Shown here in pieces: positions 48,976 to 57,630 of a stretch of DNA of 64,000 bases. The stretch is from positions 46,827-110,826 of the forward strand of contig JAEXRW010000040.1 of NCBI GenBank assembly GCA_023454175.1. Direction: 5' to 3'. The DNA is from Bacillota bacterium. GTDB lineage: Bacteria > Bacillota > Clostridia > Christensenellales > JAEXRW01. The notes beneath the pieces are model-generated. The model was given only the letters and a program-made list of their open reading frames with translations. It had not been told where the DNA came from and did no database searches. How positions within the stretch are numbered: position 1 is the stretch's first letter; each line of letters opens with the position of its first letter. The translations under genes and the position numbers were made by a program.

Positions 48976-51120
48976 TTATTTCAGCCGCGTGAAGCTCAGG
49001 TAGGACTTGGAGATGAATCCCTGCTTGCCGTTGTAATCCACCTTGCACCAGCTGCCATATGCCAGCAGTTTCACCTTGGCGCCCTTGGGCAGGGTGAGCA
49101 GCGCGGTGGAGCGTGAGCTCGCAGCCGACATCAGCTTTTTCTTGGAGTAGCGCACCTTTGCCGTCAGGCTGTAATAGCGCGTATACTTTGACAGGAAATA
49201 GCCTTCCCGGTTGGCTGTGCCGTACCGTCCCTTCACCCACGGGCTTCCCCACGCCACCGCCCAGAACTTCTCATACCGTTTGAAGGTGGCGATCTTCGCG
49301 CTGGATGTGCTCTTGCTGGTATACAGGTATGTTTTGGATATCCCGTAGATCTCCCCCAGCGCCAGCGGGCTTGAAAGGACTGGTGTGGGCGAAGGCGCAG
49401 GGGTTACCTCACCGGATGCGGACGGGGAGGCGGGTGTCGTCGTTGCCGCCGCCGAAGATTTCGGTGTTGGCGTGGGTTTCGGCGTCGGTGTGGGCGCCGG
49501 CTTCAGCTGCGCTTCTGTGAGGGGCAGGTCCGAAAGCACGCCGCCCGGATAGTAAAATTTCAGGATCTTGTCGTACGCGCTCACGTTCGGGTCACTGTCT
49601 TTGGCCCGCTGCTGCGCGCCCCGCTGGCTCATGCCGATCCCGTGGCCGTACCGCCTGTTGATCAGCCTGTAATTGGTCACCATCCCTTTGCTGTCAGTGT
49701 CCTTTTCCACCGCAAAGATACGCAGGTTGATATCGGGGTCAAAGACGCACCAGCCCGGGTATGTGGTCTCGTTGTCCAGCTTGTCCTTGATGTTGAATCC
49801 GATGCAGAACTGCCTGTCCTCCGTCCCGATGATATCCTGGGTATTCTTGTCCTGCACCGTCAGTTTCAGCGTCACAAACAGGTTGGCCCACGTATAATCC
49901 TTGCACGGGCAGTTGTCCGCGCTGTGCGGCTTGCTCGGGTCGGGCAGGGTATTGGGGTCCACGTTCGGATTATGTTTGCAGTAAGGTCTGGATGGGTTGG
50001 GTATGCTGGAAGGCCACAGCGCGGGATTCAGCCCTGTCACCGCTTTGATGACTGAATATTCGCCGTCGCACAGATACGTCTTTTCCGCCGTATTGATATT
50101 TTTCACATAGTTTTTTTCTATTGAGTATTTGATGAAATCCACCAGTTTGGGATCCATCGTGTCCTCGGAGTATTTCACGTTCGGGTCTGTTTCCTTGTCC
50201 ACCAGCGTACCCGCCGGGAAATTTACCGTTCTTTTGACGCTGGACGGGTTCGCCACGTCGTATGGGTCGTCCTGCATCTGGAAATACGGCAGCGCGCTGC
50301 TCCATACGTTTTCCGTCCTGTCCGTCTGGCCGCCGTTGCTCGCCGCAAAGTATGTGGTGATGATGGATCCGTTGGTGTCCGGGTAGCGCAGCACCTTGCC
50401 CCTCGTCCCGTCCACAGCTGCGATCACGTTGGTCAGGGACGCGTTGAAGCCTTTGTACACCTGGTCGCTGGAGGTATCGCCGATATCGTAATTCGCGCTG
50501 CGCTTGCCTTCCATCCGCTGCGCCGCGTATCCCCTGGCAGCCACCGCCTGGGACTTCAGGGCCTCCAGCGGAAAGCTGTTGCTCATCTCATAGGCCACCA
50601 CGCCGTACAGGTATGTTTCCAGGAATACGTGGTTCACGGTCTCCACATAGTAGACCTTGCTGCCCGAGCCGGATACGTAGTAGTCGGCCCAGAATTTCAT
50701 ATCTCCGCGGTAGGTGCGCGTCGTACCTTCCGCTTTCAGCGTGATGAGGTTGGCGGCGTCTCCTGCGGGGTTGGTATGTCGCTTGAAGGTGAGGGAGGCA
50801 ACGGAGGATAGGATGGCTTTGCCTGCCGGGTTGTACAGCGTCAGCTTGTTGGATACGAGTTTGACCTTGTATGTCCCTTCTGCCATCTGGAAAAGATCGG
50901 GCCGTTCCGCGATGCTGTAGATGCCTTTTACCGTGAAGGAGATCTCCTTGACGCTGTCGCCCGTGGACAGTTTCACACGGATGGTGGAGTTGTCCGCATC
51001 GGCTGCGGTCTTCAGGTCCGCCAGGGCCGTGGCCGGCAGGATGGCGATAGCCCCCGCCGCTATGCTCAGGCACATCAGGACAGCCAGCAGGATGGATGCG
51101 GGTTTCTTGATCATTTTCAT
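48976..51120 (-). CDS. SpoIID/LytB-domain amidase-like protein with SH3 tail
   Basis: This is a secreted protein of about 714 residues. The signal peptide (SILLAVLMCLSIAAGAIAIL) ends near residue 35. A SpoIID-type domain follows: LETYLYGVVAYEMSNSFPLEALKSQAVAARGYA and GHGIGMSQRGAQQRAKDS are signature segments. Between these two parts sits an unusual insertion with Cys and His (CKHNPNV...ADNCPCKD, residues of about 385-420). A Pro/Thr linker (residues of about 535-590) leads to an SH3-like C-terminal domain (SWCKVDYNGKQGFISKSYLS). SpoIID cleaves glycan strands of stem-peptide-free peptidoglycan during engulfment. Here the role may be in sporulation or the cell wall. I used ATG 51120; GTG 51123 also has the ribosome binding site AAGGAG. 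Confidence 0.9.
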   Translation of the reverse strand: MKMIKKPASILLAVLMCLSIAAGAIAILPATALADLKTAADADNSTIRVKLSTGDSVKEISFTVKGIYSIAERPDLFQMAEGTYKVKLVSNKLTLYNPAGKAILSSVASLTFKRHTNPAGDAANLITLKAEGTTRTYRGDMKFWADYYVSGSGSKVYYVETVNHVFLETYLYGVVAYEMSNSFPLEALKSQAVAARGYAAQRMEGKRSANYDIGDTSSDQVYKGFNASLTNVIAAVDGTRGKVLRYPDTNGSIITTYFAASNGGQTDRTENVWSSALPYFQMQDDPYDVANPSSVKRTVNFPAGTLVDKETDPNVKYSEDTMDPKLVDFIKYSIEKNYVKNINTAEKTYLCDGEYSVIKAVTGLNPALWPSSIPNPSRPYCKHNPNVDPNTLPDPSKPHSADNCPCKDYTWANLFVTLKLTVQDKNTQDIIGTEDRQFCIGFNIKDKLDNETTYPGWCVFDPDINLRIFAVEKDTDSKGMVTNYRLINRRYGHGIGMSQRGAQQRAKDSDPNVSAYDKILKFYYPGGVLSDLPLTEAQLKPAPTPTPKPTPTPKSSAAATTTPASPSASGEVTPAPSPTPVLSSPLALGEIYGISKTYLYTSKSTSSAKIATFKRYEKFWAVAWGSPWVKGRYGTANREGYFLSKYTRYYSLTAKVRYSKKKLMSAASSRSTALLTLPKGAKVKLLAYGSWCKVDYNGKQGFISKSYLSFTRLK

Positions 51121-51123
51121 CAC

Positions 51124-51687
51124 GTAACAACTCCTTAGGTCTTTGGCTATTTAATGCTTCGCGTATACCTTCTGTCGAAGGAGGCGTATGACGAATAAAA
51201 ATGGGGGGATCAGAAGGTTTGATCGATGTTGCAAACACAGCGTAACATATTCGCAATAATTAAGTCAAGCCTTTTCACAGAATTTCTTGCTTTCAGGGCA
51301 TAAAAAATCTCACACCGCTCTCACGACTAAATATATTTCGTAACTTTTATCAGGAGGTTTTAGGGCAAAATGCCGTTTTATCAATGTGATTACCGGGAAT
51401 ATCCGATGATATCGTTTCCGTTTCGTCAAAGTGGATGGTATATATGTTAAATGATTCCCGTATTCTGTAAAGGCAGTTCTGCCATGGCGGTGCTGTCCGT
51501 TGCACGCTTGCCGGGCAGGCGGAATATATCGTGGTCGCAGCACGTATACAGTCCTTACGCTTGGACCAAATTGGCGCCTTTTGCATAATAATTGTTTTGC
51601 CTGTGTGTATATTTCACTGCAAGCTGCAATTATTGATAAAACATGCAATATGGTTTTGATTTATATCTTTCATAAATGGGTATGTAG
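51124..51687. other. Gene-free spacer
   Basis: This stretch of about 0.56 kb, AT-richer than its neighbours, has no convincing gene or repeat. The frames across it are low quality. The SpoIID promoter and part of the ferredoxin promoter must lie here. Confidence 0.5.
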
Positions 51688-51696
51688 TGGTATAAT
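51688..51696 (+). promoter_or_regulatory. Extended -10 promoter of the ferredoxin gene
   Basis: TGGTATAAT is the same nonamer found before 8076, 13515 and 14531, here 31 bases before the ferredoxin start. Confidence 0.65.
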
Positions 51697-51705
51697 ATTT
51701 TTTGA

Positions 51706-51897
<192 letters not shown>

Positions 51898-51928
51898 GCG
51901 AAAATTCAGGCGATTCAATCAATTTATC

Positions 51929-51954
51929 AAAAAAGCGGCTTGCGCCGTTTTTTT
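51929..51954 (+). terminator. Intrinsic terminator
   Basis: AAAAAGCGGC-TTGC-GCCGTTTTTTT follows the ferredoxin gene by 32 bases. Confidence 0.9.
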
Positions 51955-51973
51955 GTTGCCTCATCACCATTGT

Positions 51974-52180
51974 TTAACGCATACGCGTCCTTTGCGGCAT
52001 GAACATGCCGAGCGTAAAGCAGACCAGGAATGCTGCGATCAGCATCATGGCCTGCCCGGTCCGTTTGAGCCCCTTATGGGTCTTGCGGTATTTGAAAAAC
52101 AGGATGGCCCCGGCCACGGCCAATACAGCAGCGGCCGGCAATATGATATTCAGCAGGACGAACGCTATCTCGGAAGGCAA
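51974..52180 (-). CDS. Small membrane protein (68 aa)
   Basis: This is a protein of about 68 residues with two hydrophobic helices (FVLLNIILPAAAVLAVAGAILF and GQAMMLIAAFLVCFTLGMFM) separated by the basic loop KYRKTHKGLKR. It starts at TTG 52180, preceded by GGGGGTGA. The frame extends to 52243, but that part is the GC-rich hairpin at 52203-52228 and is unlikely to be coding. It is convergent with the ferredoxin gene. The function is unknown. Confidence 0.65.
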   Translation of the reverse strand: MPSEIAFVLLNIILPAAAVLAVAGAILFFKYRKTHKGLKRTGQAMMLIAAFLVCFTLGMFMPQRTRMR

Positions 52181-52202
52181 GTGGTCACCCCCATAAATAT
52201 CA

Positions 52203-52228
52203 AATGCCCCCTTGGGAGAGGGGGCATT
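52203..52228 (-). terminator. Hairpin between ricT and the small membrane protein
   Basis: AATGCCCCC and GGGGGCATT pair perfectly around an eight-base loop. On the minus strand only ATTTGATATTT follows, so it may be a partial terminator or an attenuator. Confidence 0.5.
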
Positions 52229-52307
52229 ATCGCAGTTCATCACATAAGCCCGCAGTTCTGAACGATCGAAATAATACGGATCCCCGCAGGCAATAGGATC
52301 ATGCCCG

Positions 52308-52362
52308 ATGGGAGGCGTGCCTCCCTATGCAATCCGCAACTATAACTATTATCTATTAATTC
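52308..52362 (-). repeat. HH element at the ricT 3' end
   Basis: ATGGGAGGC-GT-GCCTCCC (52308-52327) is followed by AACTATA, ACTATTA, TCTATTA and ATT units. The ricT TAA (52356-52358) lies in the last unit. Confidence 0.7.
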
Positions 52363-53246
52363 TCCAGCAGTGTCTGTATGTCTTCCTTGTCCCCTTCGAT
52401 CACGATCTTATCCTCGGCCGGCCGTACATCCGCGTTCAGCAGCGTCACGCCGTCCATCGGGAAAAGCCGCACGTCCACCGTGTTGTCGGGCAGGCTCACC
52501 CGCACCTTCACCAGGGCTTTGAGCGCGTTGTTGTCCAGCACGATCCCCCTGCCGTCTTTCGTCTGCACCTCGGCCCCGATCGGCGGCATGAGCTTGCGCA
52601 TCTCTTCATAATAATCCTGCTCGTAATTCAGGCAGCACATCAGCCTCCCGCACAGCCCCGATATTTTGGATGGGTTCAGCGAGATGTTCTGCTCTTTTGC
52701 CATCTTGATGGATACGGGGGTGAATTCGCCGAGGAACTGGTAGCAGCACAGGTGCATCCCGCACTTGCCGATCCCGCCCATCATCTTGGTCTCGTCGCGT
52801 ACGCCGATCTGCCGCAGTTCGATGCGTGTACGGAAATGGTGCGCCAGATCCTTCACCAGCTCGCGGAAGTCCACGCGTCCGTCCGCCGTGAAGTAAAAGA
52901 TCAGTTTGCTGCAGTCAAACGTGTATTCCACGTCCACCAGTTTCATATCCAGCTTGTGTGCCTCTATCTTTTTCTGGCATATCTCCAGGGCGTCTTTTTC
53001 CTTCTGCTCGTTTGCCGTCAGCGCGGCCAGGTCCGCCTCGGTGGCCTTGCGCAATACCTTTTTCAGCTGCGCCGGGAAGGACGATTCTTCGATCTGCCGC
53101 GGTCCCACCACGGCCGTGCCATACTCCACGCCCCTGACCGTTTCCACGATGACGCCGTCGCCCGTTGTCAGAGTGGTCTCCGCCGGGTCGAAGTAATATA
53201 TTTTACCAGCCTTTTTAAAGCGAACGCCTACTATAGTCTTTTCCAT
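52356..53246 (-). CDS. ricT: PSP1/RicT (YaaT) family regulator
   Basis: This 296-residue PSP1-domain protein has the conserved cysteines in GGIGKCGMHLCCYQFLGEF and SGLCGRLMCCLNYEQDYYE, which ligate iron-sulfur clusters in the Bacillus Ric complex (YaaT-YlbF-YmcA) that affects RNase Y-dependent mRNA processing and phosphorelay genes. The basic N-terminal part is MEKTIVGVRFKKAGKIYYFD. The location between holB and downstream genes matches Bacillus. Its 5' region, with GGAGG and ATG, is present four times in tandem. Translation of the long frame starts at the copy closest to the gene. Confidence 0.96.
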   Translation of the reverse strand: MEKTIVGVRFKKAGKIYYFDPAETTLTTGDGVIVETVRGVEYGTAVVGPRQIEESSFPAQLKKVLRKATEADLAALTANEQKEKDALEICQKKIEAHKLDMKLVDVEYTFDCSKLIFYFTADGRVDFRELVKDLAHHFRTRIELRQIGVRDETKMMGGIGKCGMHLCCYQFLGEFTPVSIKMAKEQNISLNPSKISGLCGRLMCCLNYEQDYYEEMRKLMPPIGAEVQTKDGRGIVLDNNALKALVKVRVSLPDNTVDVRLFPMDGVTLLNADVRPAEDKIVIEGDKEDIQTLLEN

Positions 53247-53566
53247 TGGATACCTCCGTTATATATCAAGCAGCACGCAGAAGCGAATAAGATTTGCGTT
53301 CGCTGCGGACAGCCTACGATAGTCTTTTCCATTAGATACCTCCGTTATATATCAAGCAGCACGCAGAAGCGATTAAGATTTGCGTTCGCTGCGGACACCC
53401 TACGATCGTTTTTTCCATGAGATACCTCCGTTATATATCAAAGCAGCGCCGGCTGCTAAAAGGTGTTTTGCGTTCGTTGCGCACGCCTGCGGTTGTCTTT
53501 TCCATTCAAAACCTCCGCTATGGATAAAAGCAGCGCATCTGCTGCCAACAGGTAGTTTACGTTCGC
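53227..53566 (-). repeat. Four tandem copies of the ricT translation-start region
   Basis: An 86-87 bp unit is repeated four times. Each carries GCAGC...ATATAAC-GGAGGTATC-ATG-GAAAAGAC on the minus strand. Start codons lie at 53246 (true ricT), 53332, 53418 and 53505, spaced 86, 86 and 87 bases. The copies at 53332 and 53418 read as short peptides (about 33 and 28 residues) starting MEKTIVGC. The farthest copy lies inside the 3' end of holB in another frame and reads MEKTTAGV before ending. Confidence 0.9.
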
Positions 53567-54484
53567 TTTCAACTGTTTTTGCGCCAAAAGTATCATTTTT
53601 ATAATATCGCTCAGCGCTTCTTTTGTAAAGCGCCGCGCCGTTTCTCCCAGTTTTTCCTTGAAGTCGATGTTGATGCACAGGGCTTCCGCGTCCGTTTTCA
53701 GCATCAGCATGTCCCTGTACAGCGTGTTCATGCATTCCAGCAGGTATGCTGCGCCCTCCCGGTCATCCTTGTATCCTTTGAAGCAATCCTCCCATTTGGG
53801 GATATTTGCATAGTTTTTCAGCGATGCAACGAGTTGGGCCGCCTGTTTGCGGATGTTCCAGTAGCGCCCCTCGTCGTTTTTGTCCGCCAGCAGGGTCCGC
53901 GCCTGTCCCGGCATTCCGTTGCTCAATCGGGCGATGAGCCTCGCTTCTTCCTTGCCTGCCCCTTCGGCTTCCAGCAATGCCGCCAGCGCGTCTTCCGCCA
54001 TCCCCGTCATGCGGATATGCACGCACCGTGAGCGGATGGTGGGCAGCATGGCTTCGGGGTATTCCGCCAGCAGGAAAAAGTGCGTCCCTGAGGGCGGCTC
54101 TTCCAGCGTCTTGAGCAGGCAGTTCTGCGCCTCCGTTGTCATGTCTTCCGCGCCGTCTATCACCACCGTCCGTTCCCCGCCCAGGAAACTCTGGCGGCAC
54201 AGCTCCTCCAGCAGCGTGCGGATGGCGCCGATCTTGATGCTCTTCCCGTCCGTGGTGATGGTGATCAGGTCTGGGTGGTTGCCCGATCGTACCATCATGC
54301 ATACGCCGCATTTCCCGCACGGTTTTTGCTCCCCGGTGCAGAGCAATGCAGCCGATGCTGTCCGCGCGAAGTCCAGTTTCCCGCTCCCCTTGGGCCCGGT
54401 AACGAGGTAGGCATGGAATGCCTGTCCCTTCGCAGCGTTTTCCAGCACCCGTCTGGCTGTCGGGTTCAAAACGGCCGCGTTCAC
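53456..54484 (-). CDS. holB: DNA polymerase III delta' subunit
   Basis: This is a 342-residue clamp-loader subunit. The Walker A-like loop is TGPKGSGKLDFA (residues 29-40). The zinc module has Cys49, 56, 59 and 62. Sensor and SRC-like motifs follow (IRSRCVHIRMTG). It overlaps tmk by four bases. Its last 14 residues (KDNRRRAQRTQNTF) are encoded by a ricT-start repeat copy in a different frame and are not conserved in style, so the C-terminus has been altered by the repeat. The fold core is complete. Confidence 0.93.
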   Translation of the reverse strand: MNAAVLNPTARRVLENAAKGQAFHAYLVTGPKGSGKLDFARTASAALLCTGEQKPCGKCGVCMMVRSGNHPDLITITTDGKSIKIGAIRTLLEELCRQSFLGGERTVVIDGAEDMTTEAQNCLLKTLEEPPSGTHFFLLAEYPEAMLPTIRSRCVHIRMTGMAEDALAALLEAEGAGKEEARLIARLSNGMPGQARTLLADKNDEGRYWNIRKQAAQLVASLKNYANIPKWEDCFKGYKDDREGAAYLLECMNTLYRDMLMLKTDAEALCINIDFKEKLGETARRFTKEALSDIIKMILLAQKQLKANVNYLLAADALLLSIAEVLNGKDNRRRAQRTQNTF

Positions 54485-55116
54485 TTATTTGCTCCTCCGG
54501 CTTTATCCAGCAGTGCGTCTACGCGGCGTTTGATATCGTCAAATACTGCTTCCGCGCTCCGCATCCCGTCGATACGGATGATCCTTTCCGGGTTGAGTTG
54601 GGTCAGTTGGTTGTATCCTTCCAGCACGCGCAGGAAAAAGGCCTCTCCCGCACTCTCCAGCCGGTCCAGCGGCGCCGCTATGCGTTTCAGCGCGATGTCC
54701 ACCGGCAGGTCGATGTAAACCGTGATGTCCGGGATGATGCCCCGGATGGCGTAGTCGTTGATCTCCCGCACCTTTTGGATGCCCAGTTCCCTTCCGCACC
54801 CCTGGTAGGCCAGGCTGCTGTCCACATACCGGTCCAGGATGATGGTTTTGCCGCTTTCGATGGCGGGACGCACCACCCTGTCCACATGCTCTGCGCGGGC
54901 TGCCGCGTACAGCAGCGCCTCGGTGATGGCGCTCATGGGGTTCTCGTTGCCCAGGATGATGGCGCGTATCTTCTCCGATACCGGGCATCCGCCCGGTTCC
55001 CGGGAAAAGACGATATCGTGCCCCTTCCCGCTCAGGTAGCGTTTCAGGAGGTTGATCTGCGTGGACTTCCCCGACCCGTCCAGCCCTTCAAATGTGATAA
55101 AGAGCCCTTTTTTCAT
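54481..55116 (-). CDS. tmk: Thymidylate kinase
   Basis: This is a 211-residue kinase that phosphorylates dTMP with ATP. The P-loop GLDGSGKS is at residues 11-18. DRY (DRYVDSSLAYQGCGRELG) and the lid region follow. It is the conserved upstream partner of holB in Firmicutes, and its stop overlaps the holB start by four bases. The spacer upstream is filled by HH elements. In Bacillus the decarboxylase gene yaaO precedes tmk; here it lies about 7 kb upstream. Confidence 0.97.
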   Translation of the reverse strand: MKKGLFITFEGLDGSGKSTQINLLKRYLSGKGHDIVFSREPGGCPVSEKIRAIILGNENPMSAITEALLYAAARAEHVDRVVRPAIESGKTIILDRYVDSSLAYQGCGRELGIQKVREINDYAIRGIIPDITVYIDLPVDIALKRIAAPLDRLESAGEAFFLRVLEGYNQLTQLNPERIIRIDGMRSAEAVFDDIKRRVDALLDKAGGANK

Positions 55117-55377
55117 CAGTGCCCGTTCCTTTCACTTCTCAACAGGTGCATTATTGGCAGCCAATTGCCGGAACATTTTACTTCCTCGTAAGTGATCCCC
55201 CGCCGGGCAATCAATTCATGCCCGAAGGGCATTCCGCAACTATTATCTATCAACTGTCAACATAAATTCCATGCCGAAGGCATTCCGCCATTGTACATTG
55301 TAAATTGTACATTGTACATTGAATCCCCTCAAAAGCCTTGGAATTATGCCCGAAGGGCATTCCACAATTCTTAATTA
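55117..55377. other. Spacer packed with HH elements
   Basis: No gene was found. See the repeat entry at 55218-55398. Confidence 0.7.
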
Positions 55378-55398
55378 TTAATTATTAATTTTTAATTT
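55218..55398 (-). repeat. Three HH elements
   Basis: ATGCCC-GAA-GGGCAT (55218-55232) with mixed ACTATTA/CAACTGT units comes first. ATGCC-GAA-GGCAT (55271-55283) with TACATTG/TAAATTG units (55289-55321) follows. A second ATGCCC-GAA-GGGCAT (55346-55360) is followed by TTAATTA units (55366-55398), which run into the phosphatase gene and encode its last codons and TAA stop. Confidence 0.85.
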
Positions 55399-56049
55399 CA
55401 GTATGATTTCTCCCGCTTTCTCCGCTGTCTGCGCGATATAGTCCGGCTTCGCGCTTTCGATCTCTTCCGTGCTGCCAAATCCATAGGTCACACCCAGCGC
55501 CTGCGTCCCTGCGCCCCGTGCGCCCTCGATGTCAAATTCCTTGTCCCCCACCATGATGCATTCCGAAGGGGGCAAATCCAGCATATCCACTGCTTCCTTC
55601 ACGATCCCCACTTTGTTGATGGAGGAGTCGTCGGGCTTGGCAAAAGCCAGCGCGTCGAAATACTGGATCAGTCCCATGTCCGTCAGGTTCGCGCGGGAGA
55701 ACTGTTCCCGTTTGCTTGTGGCGATCGCTATTTTGATCCCTGCTTTTTTCAGCTGTTCGAGCATTTCCGGCACGCCTTCGAATATCGTTACTTTCTTGTG
55801 TCCGATGGCCCGGTAGTGTTCGCGGTACGCTTCCAGTATGGTATCGATGCGTGCGTCCGCGTTCTCCCCGGTCACGCCGTACATCATTCCCAGCATCGGG
55901 CGTATCGGCATGCCCACATACCGCAGGAGCCCTTCTTCGGGCACAGGTGTGAGCCCCAGTTTCCGTTCTGCATACCGCAAAGACTCAGTGATCCCCTCGC
56001 CCGAGTCCAGCAGCGTGCCATCCAGGTCGAAAATGGCTGCTTTCAACAT
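55378..56049 (-). CDS. HAD phosphatase (phosphoglycolate/PpaX-like)
   Basis: This is a 223-residue HAD IA hydrolase. The nucleophile motif is AIFDLDGTLLDSGEGI, motif II is AIATSKRE, and motif III is MVGDKEFDIEGARGAG. The length and cap resemble Gph/PpaX, which hydrolyse phosphoglycolate or pyrophosphate. The final residues KINN are encoded by heptamer units. It is a standalone gene between tmk and the P60 protein. The substrate is not certain. Confidence 0.9.
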   Translation of the reverse strand: MLKAAIFDLDGTLLDSGEGITESLRYAERKLGLTPVPEEGLLRYVGMPIRPMLGMMYGVTGENADARIDTILEAYREHYRAIGHKKVTIFEGVPEMLEQLKKAGIKIAIATSKREQFSRANLTDMGLIQYFDALAFAKPDDSSINKVGIVKEAVDMLDLPPSECIMVGDKEFDIEGARGAGTQALGVTYGFGSTEEIESAKPDYIAQTAEKAGEIILKLKINN

Positions 56050-56290
56050 TTGATGACCCCTTAATTTTTAAAAATTTATATTGGCCGGTGTAAACCGGCT
56101 TTATATCGCACTGATAAATCATTATAGCATAAATCCATGCCCGCAAAAACCCGCGCATTCAGATCCATGACGTCAGCGTTGTCCTTTCTGAAAGCAATCC
56201 GAAAGCTCCCTGAATATAATGAAGCACGTCATTGGCAGGATCGTGCCTGTACAATGACGCTATACATGGACCGCAAAGGAGAGATTTGAT

Positions 56291-57448
56291 TTGGCGGATA
56301 GATTGCTCAAGTTCGCTTCCCCTTATATGCGGGGTGATGACGTACTCGCCCTGCAAAAGGATTTGAACACACTGAAAGACGATCCAACGCAGAAACCCTA
56401 TTACCAGGGTGCACTGGACGGCGTTTTCGGCCCTGTGACGGATGCCTCTGTGCGTGCCCTGCAGGCCGATGCCGGTATCGCCGTGGACGGTATCGCCGGT
56501 CCCGTCACGCGCGCCGTCATCCGGGATGCGCTGGAGGAGCAGGGAAAAAACAGGCTCCTGAAGCTCTTATCCCCCTATATGCGCGGCGCGGACGTGCAGG
56601 AGCTGCAGAACGGCCTGCATCTGCTCATCGATGCCGATACCCAAAAACCCTATTACCGGGATACGCTGGACGGCATTTTCGGGCCCGTGACGGATGCCGC
56701 GGTGCACGCCTTCCAGACGGATGCCGGTATCAAGGTGGACGGCATCGTGGGCCCGGTCACCCGTGCGGCCCTCCGCGAAGCACTCGTGGAACAGAGCAAG
56801 GGCCCGTTGAATCCCGCGGATTTCCCCTACGTGGACTCGGACATCATCGCGCAGATCAATCTGGATCTGGTCACCGAGACGCCCATGCGCATCGCCCTGG
56901 TGAAGGAGATATTGGGCTGGACATGGCCCAGCGGGTTCTATATCATCGGTGCCAATCTGTATAAATCCGATCTTTCTGTTACGGTCCCCACCGTGGAGTA
57001 TATCAACCAGGTCGCACAGCGTTCGCCCGCATATTTCACGGGCGGGAGGCGGCAGTTCCTCGTGGACCACTATCTCGACTGCGTGAGGGACGGCATCCGC
57101 ACCGGCTGTTGTGACTGTTCGGGCATGGAGGTGGGTATCTGGCGCAAGCTAGGTGCCACCAGCGCTTCCTTTGATGCCACCGCGCAATCCATCTACACCA
57201 ACCACAGTACCCATCTGGCGAAGGCGGATCTGCGACCCGCCGACTGTGTCTTTTTGCGCCAGAGCGATGGGGATATCCCCCATATGGGCATATACGTCGG
57301 TTCCGGTTGGATCATCGAAGCAGTGGGCGGAGCCTACGGCATCCAGTTGAGCAGGCTCGGGGACCACAGGGTGAAAAACCAGATGACCGGCTCCATGGTA
57401 AAAAAGACGGAGTTCAACCTTTTCGGCCGTCCGCGTTTCTTGCCGTGA
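56291..57448 (+). CDS. NlpC/P60 cell-wall hydrolase with two PG-binding domains
   Basis: This is a 385-residue protein. Two homologous PG_binding_1 modules (residues of about 5-80 and 85-165; LLKFASPYMRGDDVLALQ and LLKLLSPYMRGADVQELQ) are followed by a C-terminal NlpC/P60-like domain with catalytic Cys in GCCDCSGMEVGIW and His in IPHMGIYVGSG. There is no signal peptide, which is unusual for a wall hydrolase and points to release by lysis, a spore role, or a phage-like endolysin. It starts at TTG 56291 after AAAGGAGAG. A strong terminator follows. It probably cleaves peptidoglycan peptides. Confidence 0.88.
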   Translation: MADRLLKFASPYMRGDDVLALQKDLNTLKDDPTQKPYYQGALDGVFGPVTDASVRALQADAGIAVDGIAGPVTRAVIRDALEEQGKNRLLKLLSPYMRGADVQELQNGLHLLIDADTQKPYYRDTLDGIFGPVTDAAVHAFQTDAGIKVDGIVGPVTRAALREALVEQSKGPLNPADFPYVDSDIIAQINLDLVTETPMRIALVKEILGWTWPSGFYIIGANLYKSDLSVTVPTVEYINQVAQRSPAYFTGGRRQFLVDHYLDCVRDGIRTGCCDCSGMEVGIWRKLGATSASFDATAQSIYTNHSTHLAKADLRPADCVFLRQSDGDIPHMGIYVGSGWIIEAVGGAYGIQLSRLGDHRVKNQMTGSMVKKTEFNLFGRPRFLP

Positions 57449-57470
57449 ACATTTGAAGCGATCCAAAGAC

Positions 57471-57502
57471 CGCCGGGGCTGTGCGCGCCCCGGCGTTTTT
57501 TT
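57471..57502 (+). terminator. Intrinsic terminator
   Basis: CGCCGGGGC and GCCCCGGCG pair around TGTGCGC, followed by TTTTTTT, right after the P60 gene. Confidence 0.9.
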
Positions 57503-57630
57503 ATTGGAGGGATATAGGATGTTAAGGCCTTAGATTTCTTGTTTATGGTTGTGAGGCTGTTGAACGTATGTGAATTTGTAGGGGCGATTTCAGGGAATAC
57601 TCATAGATAAAAACGGGGTAACAAGTTTTC

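Noticed and set aside
52181..52243. N-terminal extension of the small membrane protein
   Set aside because: It consists of a GC-rich perfect hairpin, and a TTG with GGGGGTGA lies downstream of it.
53246..53566. Separate small genes at the ricT repeats
   Set aside because: The short frames are by-products of tandem duplication, differ in frame, and stop early; they are treated as decoy starts instead.
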